64,000 bases of DNA. Origin: Bacteroidota bacterium (GTDB taxonomy: Bacteria; Bacteroidota; Bacteroidia; B-17B0; Aurantibacillaceae). The notes under the pieces were generated by a model that was not told the origin of the DNA, did no database searches, and saw nothing but the letters and a program-made list of their open reading frames with translations. The translations under genes and the position numbers were made by a program. Positions 19,335 through 29,513 of the stretch are shown in pieces. How positions within the stretch are numbered: the stretch's first letter is position 1; every line of letters starts with the position of its first letter. The stretch is from assembly GCA_016708845.1 (NCBI GenBank), contig JADJFB010000021.1:1-64000 (forward strand), read 5' to 3'.

Positions 19335-19362
19335 AGAGTCGGGCTTAAACCCGACTTTTTTT
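19335..19362 (+). terminator. Rho-independent terminator
   Basis: AGTCGGG / CCCGACT stem with a CTTAAA loop and T7, after the CotH-PorP unit. The pbpC start codon overlaps its T run. Confidence 0.8.
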
Positions 19363-21718
19363 GTATCAATTTAAACAACATAAGAAAAAATCAATTGCAT
19401 GTATTATTGGCTTTGCGCTATTGATATGGTTTTGTTATGTCTTCCAAGTACTTTTTTAATGATTCGTACTCTATTGTTTTAAATGATAATCAAGGTAATT
19501 TATTATCAGCTAAAATTGCAAAAGACGGACAATGGCGATTCCCTGAAAGTGACAGTGTAAATCCAAAATTTAATACTTGCATTTTAGCTTTTGAAGACGA
19601 ATATTTTATAAGCATCCTGGCATTAATCCAGTTTCTATTTGGAGAGCTATTAAACAAAATAATAAAGCCGGTAAAGTGGTAAGTGGTGGAAGCACCATTA
19701 CCATGCAGTTAACACGTTTAATGCGCAAAAATCAAAAGCGAACTTACGGTGAAAAATTAATCGAAGTGATTATGGCTCTTCGAGTAGAATTAACTTATTC
19801 TAAAGATGAAATATTAAAATTATATGCCTCTCATGCTCCTTTTGGCACTAACGTAGTTGGAGTTGATGCTGCATCTTGGCGCTATTTTGGAAGAGGCTTA
19901 TCTCAATTATCTTGGGCAGAATGCGCTACTTTGGCTGTATTACCAAATTCGCCATCTATTATTTATCCTGGAAAAAATCAAGATCGGTTAAAGCGTAAAC
20001 GAGATAAATTATTATTTAAATTATTGACGTTAAAAAACATTGATGCAGAAACCTATCAATTGGCTATTCAAGAGCCATTGCCACAAAAACCTTTTCCATT
20101 GCCTAATCAATCGCGGCATTTATTAAATAGAGCGGTTGTTGAATATAACAGTGAAAATAATTTTAATACAACTATTCAATCGGAAATTCAAAATAAAGTA
20201 TTGGATATTTTAACTAAACATGCATTACAATTAAAACAAAATGAAATTCATAATATTTGCGCTTTGGTGTTGGACGTTAATAAAAATGAGGTTATTTCAT
20301 ATGTTGGAAACACGCCTTTAAAAGATAAAGAACCACATGGTGAAGATGTAGATGTGATTACATCAAACAGGAGTACAGGTAGTTTGTTAAAGCCTTATTT
20401 ATATGGTTTTATGTTAAACGATGGGCAACTACTTCCTAATATGTTAGTGCCTGATATACCCACACAAATTGCAGGTTATGTTCCTCAAAATTTTGATTTT
20501 ACGTATGATGGAGCAGTGCCAGCTAAACAAGCATTATCACGAAGTTTAAATATCCCAGCTGTAAAAATGTTACAGCAATATACCATTGATAAATTTTTAG
20601 ATAGACTCCGACAAATTGGTTTATCAAGCATGAATCGTTCTGCCGATAATTATGGTTTGTCGTTAATATTGGGTGGAGGCGAAGCAAAGTTATGGGATAT
20701 GTGTTCGGCTTATGCTAGTATGGCAAGAGTTTTAAATCATTACAATAGTTCCAGTAAATACGATGGAAGAGATTGGAATAAACCTAATTACTTGGTAAAC
20801 AAGAAAACAGAGGAATTATTAAAACAGAAAAATATTTTTATAAGTGCTTCTTCGGTTTGGTTAACCTTTGAAGCCATGGCTGAGGTTGGTCGCCCAGATA
20901 TTGATGCCAGTTGGAGACGGTTAGGCAATGCACAAAAAATTGCTTGGAAAACTGGAACTAGTTTTGGGTTTAGAGATGGTTGGGCAATTGGTGTTTCTGG
21001 GAATTACGTTGTTGGTGTGTGGGTTGGAAATGCTGATGGGGAAGGTCGTCCAGGGCTTACAGGTATTTCGGCAGCAGCGCCTGTTTTGTTTGAAATTTTT
21101 GGTTCACTGCCTAAAACAGATTGGTTTAAAATGCCTGTGAATGATTTAAAACAAGTAGTCGTTTGTAAACAAAGCGGTTGCTTAGCCTCGCAATATTGTA
21201 GCGATACTAAAAAAGAATGGATTCCTAAAAACAGTAACGTATCAATTACTTGTTCTTATCATAAACCAATACATTTAGATGCAATAGAGAAATACAGAGT
21301 GACAGATGCTTGCGTATCGCCAATAGATATGAAAACGGTTTCATGGTTTGTATTACCACCTGTGCAAGAATATTATTTTAAAACAAAAAATCCGATGTAT
21401 AAATCGTTACCGCCATACAAGCTTGGCTGTGAACCTGAGATTGAAAAATCGATGGAAATGATTTATCCAAAAGCAGGAACTGTGATTTATATTCCTTATG
21501 AATTGAGCGGAGAACAAGGGAAAACTATTTTCGAAATTGCGCATCGGCAACCTTCTAACTCTGTTTTTTGGCATTTAGATGGAGCTTTGATTGGAACAAC
21601 CAGAGACATTCACCAGCTTGGATTAAATCCATCTAAAGGAAAACATATGTTGTCTTTATCTGACAACACTGGTGAGACACTCAATATTCCTTTTGAGGTG
21701 GTTAGTGAGAAGAAGTAA
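19361..21718 (+). CDS. pbpC: Penicillin-binding protein 1C, N-terminal part frameshifted twice
   Basis: A bifunctional peptidoglycan glycosyltransferase/transpeptidase anchored by one helix (KSIACIIGFALLIWFCYV). A TTG at 19361 is the only start in frame with that helix. The frame then breaks at about 19430-19450 and again at the T run 19604-19607 (one base short), and is intact from there. Glycosyltransferase motifs include 'DGQWRFPE', 'AFEDEYF', 'HPGINPVSIWRAIKQN' and 'GGSTITMQLTRLMRK'. The transpeptidase motifs are SLLK (in 'STGSLLKPY', about 20370-20395) and KTG ('WKTGTSFGFRDGW', about 20943). The C-terminal BiPBP_C-type domain is present. The often-linked alpha-2-macroglobulin gene is not here. 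All catalytic motifs survive, so sequencing error is likely. Confidence 0.9.
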
Positions 21719-21791
21719 AATGTTAATTCCTTTGCCAGTTTTGTTGAAAAACTCTAAAGTCGATAGGCTTTTAGTTATTTATATTTGAATA

Positions 21792-22130
21792 ATGGCATTA
21801 CTGGAAAAAGAAACCGAAAAATTATTTTATTCTATTGGCGAAGTAGCTGAAATGTTTGATGTAAACACTTCGTTAATTCGTTTTTGGGAAAAAGAATTCG
21901 ATGTGATTACGCCTTCCAAAAACAAAAAAGGAAATCGCCTTTTTACAAAAAAGGACATCGAAAATTTTAAATTGATTTTCCATTTCGTTAAAGAAAAAGG
22001 TTATACACTCCAAGGAGCTAAAGACAAGCTAAAAGGTGGCAATAAAGAAGCTGATCAGGTAAAAGTTGAGGTGATTGATAAATTAAAAAACATCAAAGAC
22101 CAACTTCTTAAAATGAAAGATTCACTTTAG
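21792..22130 (+). CDS. MerR-family transcriptional regulator
   Basis: A 112-residue regulator with the winged-helix MerR motif at the N-terminus: 'FYSIGEVAEMFDVNTSLIRF' followed by 'WEKEFDVITPSKNKKGNRLF' and 'KKDIENFKLIFHFVKEKGYT'. The C-terminal third is a lysine-rich helix likely to dimerise. There is no effector domain or metal-binding cysteine pair, so the ligand is unknown. This short form, with 'IRFWEKEF', is common and conserved in Bacteroidota. It stands 73 bp after pbpC, followed by a dispersed repeat. Confidence 0.92.
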   Translation: MALLEKETEKLFYSIGEVAEMFDVNTSLIRFWEKEFDVITPSKNKKGNRLFTKKDIENFKLIFHFVKEKGYTLQGAKDKLKGGNKEADQVKVEVIDKLKNIKDQLLKMKDSL

Positions 22131-22136
22131 TTTTTT

Positions 22137-22220
22137 GCGTTAGGGATTGAAGTGAAAATCCTTTTGTGAGGTACGAACAAAAGATTGCAATGGAAAGCCC
22201 GACCCGCTAGGGAAACGCCC
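22137..22220. repeat. Dispersed 84-bp repeat, GCGTTAGGGATTGAAG...GGGAAACGCCC type
   Basis: The element contains GCGTTAGGGATTG, an internal hairpin (TCCTTTTGT ... ACAAAAGA), GAAAGCCCGACCCG and ends GGGAAACGCCC. This is a non-coding repeat I recognise as scattered between genes in many Bacteroidota genomes. Only one copy is in this window. Confidence 0.75.
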
Positions 22221-22287
22221 AGTTAATATTCGTCAATTTATTTATCTTTAGTATTAAAATCTAACATATTTCTGTATTTTTACTGTT

Positions 22288-23571
22288 ATGACTTTAAACA
22301 GAAAACAAGCTCCCGATTTTAAGACCATTGACAAAATTCATATTCAACACGCTGTTGAAAATACTCTAGATAATGGCATTAAAGTATATACAATTGATAG
22401 TGGTTCTCAAGAACTCACTAAGATTGAGTTCTTGTTCAAAGCCGGCATGTATTATCAATCGCAACCATTATTAGCTTCTGCTGCAAATAATTTGTTGGAG
22501 ACAGGTACTAAAAATTATACAGCTAACGAATTATCGGATAATATTGATTTCTTCGGTTCATTCTTTGAATGTTCTGTTGAACAAGATTTTGCATCCTTAG
22601 CATTGTTTAGCTTAAATAAATATTTAGATAAGAGTTTACATTACGTTGAGGATATTATCAAAAATCCAACATTCCCAAAAGATGAATTTGATATTTATAT
22701 CTCTAATAAAAAACAAAAGCATTTAGTGAATTCAGAGAAAGTAAACGTGTTAGCGCGTCGTCGTTTTTCTGAATTAGTGTTTGGAGAAGAGCATCCTTAC
22801 GGTGTAACCGTAAAGGATGACGATTTTGATAAATTGACTTTAGAAAGTGTGATTGAGTTTTATAAAACATTTTATCATTCGGGTAATTGCACTATTATTG
22901 CTTCAGGTAAATTATCAAAAGATTTAATTGAAACCTTAAATCGTTTTTTTGGAAAAACTACCTGGGGAGAAGTGCAAGCTATTCCTGTGCCTAAAATGGA
23001 AGTGCAAACAACTAAACAGCTTAAACATTTTATTGAAAAACCAGACGCTATTCAATCAGCTGTTAGAGTTGGACGATTAATGTTTAATAAAAAAAATCCG
23101 GACTACTTTAAATTCCAAGTATTAAATACCATTCTTGGAGGTTATTTTGGTTCACGTTTAATGACAAATATTCGCGAAGATAAAGGCTATACCTATGGTA
23201 TTGGTAGCGGATTAGCATCTTTGGTAAATGGAGGATTCTTTTATATTTCAACTGAAGTAGGAACAGATGTAACCAATGATACATTAAAAGAAATTTATAA
23301 AGAAATAAAAATATTACGCGAAGAGTTAGTAGATGCGGATGAATTAGAAACCGTTCGTAATTATGTATTAGGTCAGTTTTTAAGAAGTGTAGACGGACCT
23401 TATTCTTTAGCGGATAAATTTAAAGCTATTTGGGAGTTTGATTTGGGATACGATTATTTTGAAAAATATTTTGAAGCCGTTAAAACTATTACTCCCGAAG
23501 AAATAAAATCTTTAGCAAATATGTATTTGCAAGAAAAAGATTTAATAGAATTAGTTGTAGGAAAAAAATAA
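22288..23571 (+). CDS. M16 (insulinase-like) peptidase homologue, catalytically inactive
   Basis: A 427-residue protein with the M16 fold. The usual zinc motif HxxEH, about ten residues before a Gly-Thr pair, is replaced by 'SAANNLLETGT', so no zinc site exists. The C-terminal half keeps the substrate-side motif 'IREDKGYTYGIGSGL' (R/Y motif). This matches the non-catalytic partner of M16B heterodimers, which pairs with an HxxEH-bearing protein. In many relatives the two are adjacent; here no active partner is nearby, as the next gene is a glycosyltransferase 6 bp downstream. It lacks a signal peptide, so it is predicted cytoplasmic. Confidence 0.88.
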   Translation: MTLNRKQAPDFKTIDKIHIQHAVENTLDNGIKVYTIDSGSQELTKIEFLFKAGMYYQSQPLLASAANNLLETGTKNYTANELSDNIDFFGSFFECSVEQDFASLALFSLNKYLDKSLHYVEDIIKNPTFPKDEFDIYISNKKQKHLVNSEKVNVLARRRFSELVFGEEHPYGVTVKDDDFDKLTLESVIEFYKTFYHSGNCTIIASGKLSKDLIETLNRFFGKTTWGEVQAIPVPKMEVQTTKQLKHFIEKPDAIQSAVRVGRLMFNKKNPDYFKFQVLNTILGGYFGSRLMTNIREDKGYTYGIGSGLASLVNGGFFYISTEVGTDVTNDTLKEIYKEIKILREELVDADELETVRNYVLGQFLRSVDGPYSLADKFKAIWEFDLGYDYFEKYFEAVKTITPEEIKSLANMYLQEKDLIELVVGKK

Positions 23572-23577
23572 AATTAA

Positions 23578-24711
23578 GTGGCAAAAATTTTTATCATAGG
23601 TCCTGCATATCCCTTACGTGGTGGTTTAGCCACGTTTGACGAACTGTTTTGTAAAGCATTTAATGAACAGAGACATGATTGCGAAATCATTTCCTATAGT
23701 TTGCAATATCCTAATTTTTTATTTCCAGGAAGTACACAATTTGATACTAGTGGGAATGCGCCTAAAAACATTAAAATTCATACGTTAATTAATTCAGTGA
23801 ATCCTTTATCATGGATTAAAACGGCGAAATTTATTAAAAAACAAAAACCCGATTTTATTGTATTCCGTTTTTGGATTCCTTTTATGGGGCCAGCCTTAGG
23901 AAGTATTGCCCGTATGGTTCGTAAAAGTGGTGTAAAGGTTCTAGCGATTACGGATAATGTTATTCCACACGAAACACGACCGAGTGACGTTGCCTTTGCA
24001 AAATATTTTATTAATGCTTGCGATGGTTTTGTAACCATGAGTAAAGCAGTGATGAAAGACCTAGAGAAATTTACAAGCACAGTACACAAAAAATATTTAT
24101 TACATCCTTTATATACTTCTTTTGGTGAGAAGTTAAATAAAATGGATGCAAGAAAAGCTTTAGAACTTTCAACGGATAAACAACTTGTTTTATTTTTTGG
24201 ACTGATTAGAAATTACAAAGGCTTAGATATGTTGTTGGATGCGATGAATGAATTGAAATCTAATCCTAATATAAACCTAGTTATTGCAGGAGAGTTTTAT
24301 GAAGATAAACAACCCTATTTAGATTTAATAAAAAAATACGGTATTGAAAATCAGGTTATTTTACATGGTAAATTTATTGCTAATGAAGATGTAAAATTAT
24401 ATTTTTCCGCAGCTGATTTAGTTGCATTACCTTATAGAAGCGCCACACAAAGCGGAGTGACGCAGGTGTCGTTTCATTTTGAAGTACCAACCTTAGTAAC
24501 CAATGTTGGTGGATTAGGAGAAATTATTCCTGATAAAGTTGCTGGTTATGTGGTTGAATCAAACGGTAAGGCTATAGCTGATGGCATAAAAGATTATTTT
24601 GAAAATGATCGAATGCCTTCATTTACGGAGGGTATGAAAAAAGAAAAACAAAAATACGATTGGAAAATTTTCGTAGATGAAGTTATCGATTTGTATCAAT
24701 CTATTAAATAG
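23578..24711 (+). CDS. Glycosyltransferase family 4 protein
   Basis: A 377-residue GT-B enzyme that would transfer a sugar from a nucleotide donor during surface polysaccharide or glycolipid assembly. The N-terminal half opens 'AKIFIIGPAYPLRGGLATF'. The C-terminal donor domain has 'VLFFGLIRNYKGLDMLLDAM', 'NLVIAGEFY' and the end motif 'LVALPYRSATQSGVTQVSF', then 'VTNVGGLGEII'. The start is GTG 23578, 6 bp after the M16 gene, which suggests co-transcription. Acceptor and donor cannot be deduced from the sequence. Terminator directly downstream. Confidence 0.9.
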   Translation: MAKIFIIGPAYPLRGGLATFDELFCKAFNEQRHDCEIISYSLQYPNFLFPGSTQFDTSGNAPKNIKIHTLINSVNPLSWIKTAKFIKKQKPDFIVFRFWIPFMGPALGSIARMVRKSGVKVLAITDNVIPHETRPSDVAFAKYFINACDGFVTMSKAVMKDLEKFTSTVHKKYLLHPLYTSFGEKLNKMDARKALELSTDKQLVLFFGLIRNYKGLDMLLDAMNELKSNPNINLVIAGEFYEDKQPYLDLIKKYGIENQVILHGKFIANEDVKLYFSAADLVALPYRSATQSGVTQVSFHFEVPTLVTNVGGLGEIIPDKVAGYVVESNGKAIADGIKDYFENDRMPSFTEGMKKEKQKYDWKIFVDEVIDLYQSIK

Positions 24712-24712
24712 A

Positions 24713-24748
24713 ATAAAAAAGCCCTATTCTCATGAATAGGGCTTTTTT
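24713..24748. terminator. Bidirectional terminator between convergent genes
   Basis: AAAAAAGCCCTATTC / GAATAGGGCTTTTTT, between the glycosyltransferase and the convergent cupredoxin gene. Confidence 0.85.
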
Positions 24749-24763
24749 ATTATAACTGTTGAC

Positions 24764-25330
24764 TTAGTCAATAATTAATTTTCTAGTTACTTTTCTTGAA
24801 TTATAATTTAATTGTACAAAATATACTCCAGCAGGAATACGGTTTTGTAAATCAAAATTTAAAGTAGTAACGCCTGCATTAAATTCTTTATTCATCACAA
24901 GTGATTCTATTTCTTGTCCGCAAATAGAATAAATTTTTGCAGTTACATTTCCATTATCAGTAGAGTTAAATTTTACTGAAAATTGGTTTTTTGCAGGGTT
25001 AGGGAACATACTAATGTTTGAGATAGCATCAGTTTCTTCTTTAACTCCAACACTACCAACTGTAATCATACCTTTCATACCAAATGAAGCGTGAGCCGTA
25101 CATACATAATAAATATCAGTAGCTCTTGTAGTTCCGCTTGCATTCCAAGTTGTTTGACTTACTTCAGCTAAAGGGTGCGATCCGCTAGCTGAAATAGTTA
25201 TCACATCACCAACTAATGCATTTAGGGTAGAAGGTGAGTAAGCAAAGCCGCTAATGGTTATAGTATAAGAAGTTGCCTTCATGCTGATAGCCAAAATTGA
25301 TAATAAAATAATTGAGTAGATTTTTTTCAT
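24764..25330 (-). CDS. Secreted cupredoxin-like protein with T9SS type A tail
   Basis: 188 residues with signal peptide MKKIYSIILLSILAISMKA, then a small cupredoxin domain. Putative copper ligands are His in 'ASGSHPLAEV' and Cys, His and Met in 'YYVCTAHASFGMKG'. A short linker leads to the sorting domain 'ISMFPNPAKNQFSVKF', 'AGVYFVQLNYN', 'RKVTRKLIID'. Between 'QTTWNASGTT' and 'ATDIYYVC' relatives usually have about 15-25 more residues forming a strand and loop; here that part is missing without a frame change. The domain may be truncated, or this may be a compact variant. Likely an extracellular electron-transfer or copper-binding protein (inferred). Confidence 0.85.
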   Translation of the reverse strand: MKKIYSIILLSILAISMKATSYTITISGFAYSPSTLNALVGDVITISASGSHPLAEVSQTTWNASGTTRATDIYYVCTAHASFGMKGMITVGSVGVKEETDAISNISMFPNPAKNQFSVKFNSTDNGNVTAKIYSICGQEIESLVMNKEFNAGVTTLNFDLQNRIPAGVYFVQLNYNSRKVTRKLIID

Positions 25331-25409
25331 AGTTTATTTTTTTAGGGTTTATATATTTTAAAGATAACATTATTTCTAAAATGCACTCCTATTTTTAACA
25401 ATTCTAGCT

Positions 25410-25417
25410 TATATTTG
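25410..25417 (+). promoter_or_regulatory. Candidate Bacteroidota -7 box (TATATTTG)
   Basis: A perfect TAnnTTTG match ending 19 bp before the ATG of the GHMP kinase, in the divergent interval between that gene and the cupredoxin gene. The -33 TTTG is not well conserved. Confidence 0.4.
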
Positions 25418-25436
25418 GTGAACTAAAACGATTGTA

Positions 25437-26468
25437 ATGATTATTAGAAGTAAAGCACCCTTAAGGATTGGTTTGGCAGGAGGAGGAACAGATGTTTCCC
25501 CATATAGTGATATATATGGTGGAGCTATCTTAAATGCAACAATTGATTTATATGCTTACGCTAGTTTAGAACCATTAAATAATGGAAAAATAGAATTTTG
25601 TATTGACGGTACGGATAAGTCTTTATCAGTTGCTTCAGAAAATGAATTGCAATTAGTAGAAGGTTTTGAATTATTTATTGGAGTGTATAATCGTTTGGTG
25701 AAAGAATTTGAGTTAAAACCTTTATCCTTTCGTTTAACATCTTATATCGAAGCACCTCAAGGATCAGGATTAGGAACTTCTTCAACAATTGTAGTGTCGT
25801 TAATTGGTGCTTTTGTGGAATGGTTGAAGTTGCCTTTAGGAAAATATGATATTGCACGTTTAGCTTATGAAATCGAACGTATTGATTTAGGAATGAGTGG
25901 AGGAAAGCAAGATCAATATGCGGCAACTTTTGGTGGAATTAATTTTATGGAATTTTTAGCAGATGATAAAGTGATTGTAAATCCATTGCAATTAAAGGAT
26001 GAAGTGCTATATGAATTAGAATTTAATTTACTGTTATATTTTACAGCTACCCAACGTTTATCAGCAACTATTATTAACGAGCAAGTAAAGAACGTAAAAG
26101 ATAAAAATGAAAAATCGGTTGATGCGATGCATAATTTAAAAGAGCAAGCACAGCAAATGAAAGATAGTTTATTGCGTGGCGATTTAAATAAAATTGGCGA
26201 AATTCTTCATTTTGGTTGGACGAATAAAAAACAAATCGCTCAATCTATTAGTAATGATTTGATTGATAAAGTTTATACAACAGCCATTAATACAGGTGCT
26301 ACAGGCGGTAAAATATCTGGAGCAGGAGGCGGAGGCTTTATGTTTTTTTATTGCCCAGGTGTTACTAAAGTAAAAGTAGCTAGAGCTATTGAAGGTTTAG
26401 GTGGCAGAGTGCAGTCTTTTAAATTTACCCAACAGGGCTTAACAACTTGGACGAACAATAATCTGTAA
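25437..26468 (+). CDS. GHMP-family sugar kinase (HddA-like)
   Basis: A 343-residue kinase. It opens with 'SKAPLRIGLAGGGTDVSPY', typical of D-glycero-D-manno-heptose-7-phosphate kinase-like members. The phosphate-binding motif 2 is 'APQGSGLGTSSTIVVSLIG' near residues 111-129. Motif 3 is 'GATGGKISGAGGGGFMFFY' near 285-305. The best functional guess is phosphorylation of heptose-7-phosphate for GDP-heptose used in surface polysaccharide, but no HddC or GmhA gene is near, so the substrate is uncertain. The last 27 or so codons (from 26388) are duplicated in diverged form at 29435, beyond the next gene. Confidence 0.88.
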   Translation: MIIRSKAPLRIGLAGGGTDVSPYSDIYGGAILNATIDLYAYASLEPLNNGKIEFCIDGTDKSLSVASENELQLVEGFELFIGVYNRLVKEFELKPLSFRLTSYIEAPQGSGLGTSSTIVVSLIGAFVEWLKLPLGKYDIARLAYEIERIDLGMSGGKQDQYAATFGGINFMEFLADDKVIVNPLQLKDEVLYELEFNLLLYFTATQRLSATIINEQVKNVKDKNEKSVDAMHNLKEQAQQMKDSLLRGDLNKIGEILHFGWTNKKQIAQSISNDLIDKVYTTAINTGATGGKISGAGGGGFMFFYCPGVTKVKVARAIEGLGGRVQSFKFTQQGLTTWTNNNL

Positions 26469-26476
26469 ACAAAAAA

Positions 26477-29386
26477 ATGTATATAAGAAAAATACTAGTG
26501 GTCTCAATGGTTTTAATATCCATTGTTTCTAATGCTCAAAACTTTTTGTTTGGATTAACTAGCAATGGGGGAGATGGGAATGGAACACTATTTAAAGTTA
26601 AAACGGGAGATACAGTTATAGCTGCACAATATAATTTTCCAAATGAAAATATAGGAAAAACGCCTAATGGTGGATTGCTTTTTGCGAATAATGGAAAATT
26701 CTACGGAGTAACTTCGTATGGTGGAAAGAATAATGGAGGAGTACTTTTTGAATATTCTGAAATGACTGGGCAGTATAATAAAGTATATGATTTTATTGAT
26801 AGTTTGGGTATTTCACCATTGGGTTCATTAATACAAGCAACTAATGGCAAAATTTATGGCGTTACAACATTTGGTGGTGCAAATAATTATGGTGGCATTT
26901 TTGAATACGATATTTTAAATAATAAATATACATTAGTGTATAGCTTTTTTGCTATTCAGTCCCAAGTAGATCCTTTACCTTTGATGCAGGCTAGTAATGG
27001 AAAAATTTATGGTATGACTTCGCATAATGGTGTGAACAATACAGGTTCAATTTATTAATTTGATATTGTGTCTAATACATGTACAGTATTGTATGATTTC
27101 AGTTCGTCCTGGGCAAATCTCTTTGGATGGAATCCAGTTGGAGTTTTAACAGAATTAAATGGTAAGCTTTATGGTTTTTCATATGTGGGTTCAACCAATT
27201 CGCATGGAGCCATGTTTGAATTCGATCCTTTAACTAATGGTATGTTAAGCAGAGGAGATAATGGTAGTTACGTTTCTGGTTATAGCACGTTAGCATCAAA
27301 TGGTAAATTATATTTTGGGACTGAGTTATTTTTGTACGAGTACGATCCAATACTAGAGCAACAGATCAATCTTATTGATATATATTCTTTGAATACAGCT
27401 AACGCATCGGGTAAACTAGTTGAGTATTCTGGAAACTTATATGGAACTACTTTAGGCACTGCTAATAATGTGCTTCTTGAGTATAATATCAATTTAAATT
27501 CGGTGTCAAGTAAATATGTTTTTAATAACAATTTAAATGGAGTTTCGCCTTGTGGCTCTCTGTTTATTTCAAATAACAAATTAATAGGATTAACAGCAGG
27601 CGGAGGAAGTGGAACATATGGAACATTGTTTAAGTTTGACCTATCTACAAATAGTTTACAGACCATAATAAATTTCAATTCCTGTCCTAAGGGTTCAAAA
27701 CCCCAGGGGTCTCTTTTGTATGCGTCAAGCCAAAAAATTTACGGTATGACATCTGAAGGTGGTGCATATAATAAAGGTACTTTGTTCGAATATGATGTAT
27801 GGACAAACTCTGTAACAACGAAAATAAATTTTAATGGATTCAATGGTCAAAATCCTTATGGTTCTTTAATAGAACCTATCAATGGTAAATTATATGGATT
27901 AACCGATTTAGGTGGAGTTAATAATTTGGGCATTATTTTCGAATACGATATATCATCTGGGATACTTTCGAAAAAACATGACTTTAATGGCTCCAACGGA
28001 GCAAATCCGTTTGGCTCTCTTTTAAAAGCATCTAATGGTAAACTATATGGTTTAACAAATAAAGGTGGAAGCGCGCAGAATGGAGTATTGTTCGAATTTG
28101 ATTATGTGTCAAATATTTTTACAAAAAAAGTGGATCTAATATCTGACGTTAATCCTTTTGGAAATTTAATAGAAGCGAGTAATGGAAATCTTTACGGAAT
28201 GACATCCGGGGGTATGGGATCTCAGTTTAATCTTGGGTCGATTTTCGAGTATAATTTATCATTAGGTGTGTTCTCCAACAAAAAAACATTTACTTATGCA
28301 GGAAAACTTGATGGGACAAGTCCTTCAGGTTCTTTAATTGAGCTCTCAAATGGGATTTTATATGGTTTAACTTCAAATTGGGGGGCTAACATCGGCGGCA
28401 CAATTTTTACGTTTAACACGTCTAACAATACCTATTTAAAGAAGCATGATTTTAATTTTAGCACTAGACCTAGAGGATCGCTTCTTAAATCATCAAATGG
28501 TAAATTGTATGGTTTAACTGGATATTATCATGGTTCTGTTTTTGAGTTTGATACAAGTAATGTGTTTACTACTAAAATAAATTTTACAGGAATTAATGGA
28601 AGTCAACCAGTATATACTAATTTAATTGAAATATGTCTCACCCCTGCTATACCTTTAATTTCAGGCACTTCAGGAATTTGCTTAAGTGCAACTACGCCAG
28701 CCACATTAAATTGTAATTTTGATGCTAACACTTTAAATTACAATTGGACATTACCAATCGGTTCCAATATTTTAAGCGGTACAGGGACTGATAGTATTTT
28801 AGTTGATTTTGGGAGTTTGAATGCCGGCAGTTATACTCTAAGTTGTTCAGGCAATAATTCTTGTGGGACTGGATCTCTGTCAAGTTATACAATAACAGTT
28901 GGACCACCAAGTCCTGTTATTGTGTCAAGTGATTCAGCGATTTGTTCAGGTGAATCTACAACACTATTGTGTCAGAGTGGTGGCAGTTATTTGTGGAATA
29001 CCAGTGAAACTACTCAGACTATTTCAATTTCTCCAACGTCAAATATGCATTATTCTGTCAATGTAACTTTTCTTGGTGGTTGTAATTCATCCGCATCATT
29101 TATGCAGAATGTGTCGGAATGTGTAGGTATAAAAGAATTGTATGACAATCATGATGGTTTTGTTTTTTATCCAAACCCAAATGATGGTTCTTTTATATTA
29201 GATTTGGATGCAGTAACTAAGCATGCAGAATTGAAAATATTTAGTTCTTTGGGTGAGGAAATACAATCTTGTAAATTATATAGTGGACTAAATAATGTTA
29301 AAACTAATTTACCTCAAGGTATTTATTATTGCGTTTTATACGTTAGTAATAAGTGTTTAGGTTCAAGAAAATTAGTTATTCAATAA
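26477..29386 (+). CDS. Long secreted T9SS protein with about 15 'GxLYGLTSxGG' repeats, in-frame stop
   Basis: 970 residues with signal peptide MYIRKILVVSMVLISIVSNAQ. From about residue 25 to 700 it consists of a repeated unit of about 45-50 residues, consensus 'G(S)LI-ASNGKLYGLTS-GG-NN-G-IFEYD', like the extracellular GloVer-type tandem repeats (TIGR03803), probably a beta-propeller or solenoid. Then follow two PKD/Ig-like domains ('GICLSATTPATLNC', 'AICSGESTTLLCQSGG') and a type A sorting tail ('FVFYPNPNDGSFILDLD', 'LPQGIYYCVLY'). TAA at 27056-27058 lies inside a repeat at a position where Glu or Lys is expected ('SIY*FDIVSN'), in the same frame. It is bracketed by duplicated ends of the GHMP kinase gene, suggesting insertion. 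Confidence 0.85.
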
Positions 29387-29434
29387 TTTTTCACTATAGT
29401 GTTTAAATCGATGGATATTATCATAGGAAAATTT

Positions 29435-29509
29435 ATTGAAGGCTTAGGCGGCAGAGTTCAGCCGTTTAAATTTACGCAACAGGGTTTAACCACATGGACA
29501 AGCTTATAA
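29435..29509 (+). pseudogene. Duplicated 3' end of the GHMP kinase gene
   Basis: Bases 29435-29500 match 26388-26453 at 56 of 66 positions and 21 of 22 codons give the same residue ('IEGLGGRVQxFKFTQQGLTT'). It closes with its own stop, TAA 29507-29509. Nine of the ten base differences are silent or lie in the single changed codon. No similarity continues upstream, and there is no usable start, so it is a remnant. It is 5 bp before the DUF3592 gene. Confidence 0.85.
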
Positions 29510-29513
29510 TTTT

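Noticed and set aside
26700..28560. DNA tandem repeat or CRISPR-like array
   Set aside because: The periodicity is at protein level (GKLYGLTSxGG units of about 45-50 residues). The DNA units are too diverged and lack constant repeats with unique spacers.
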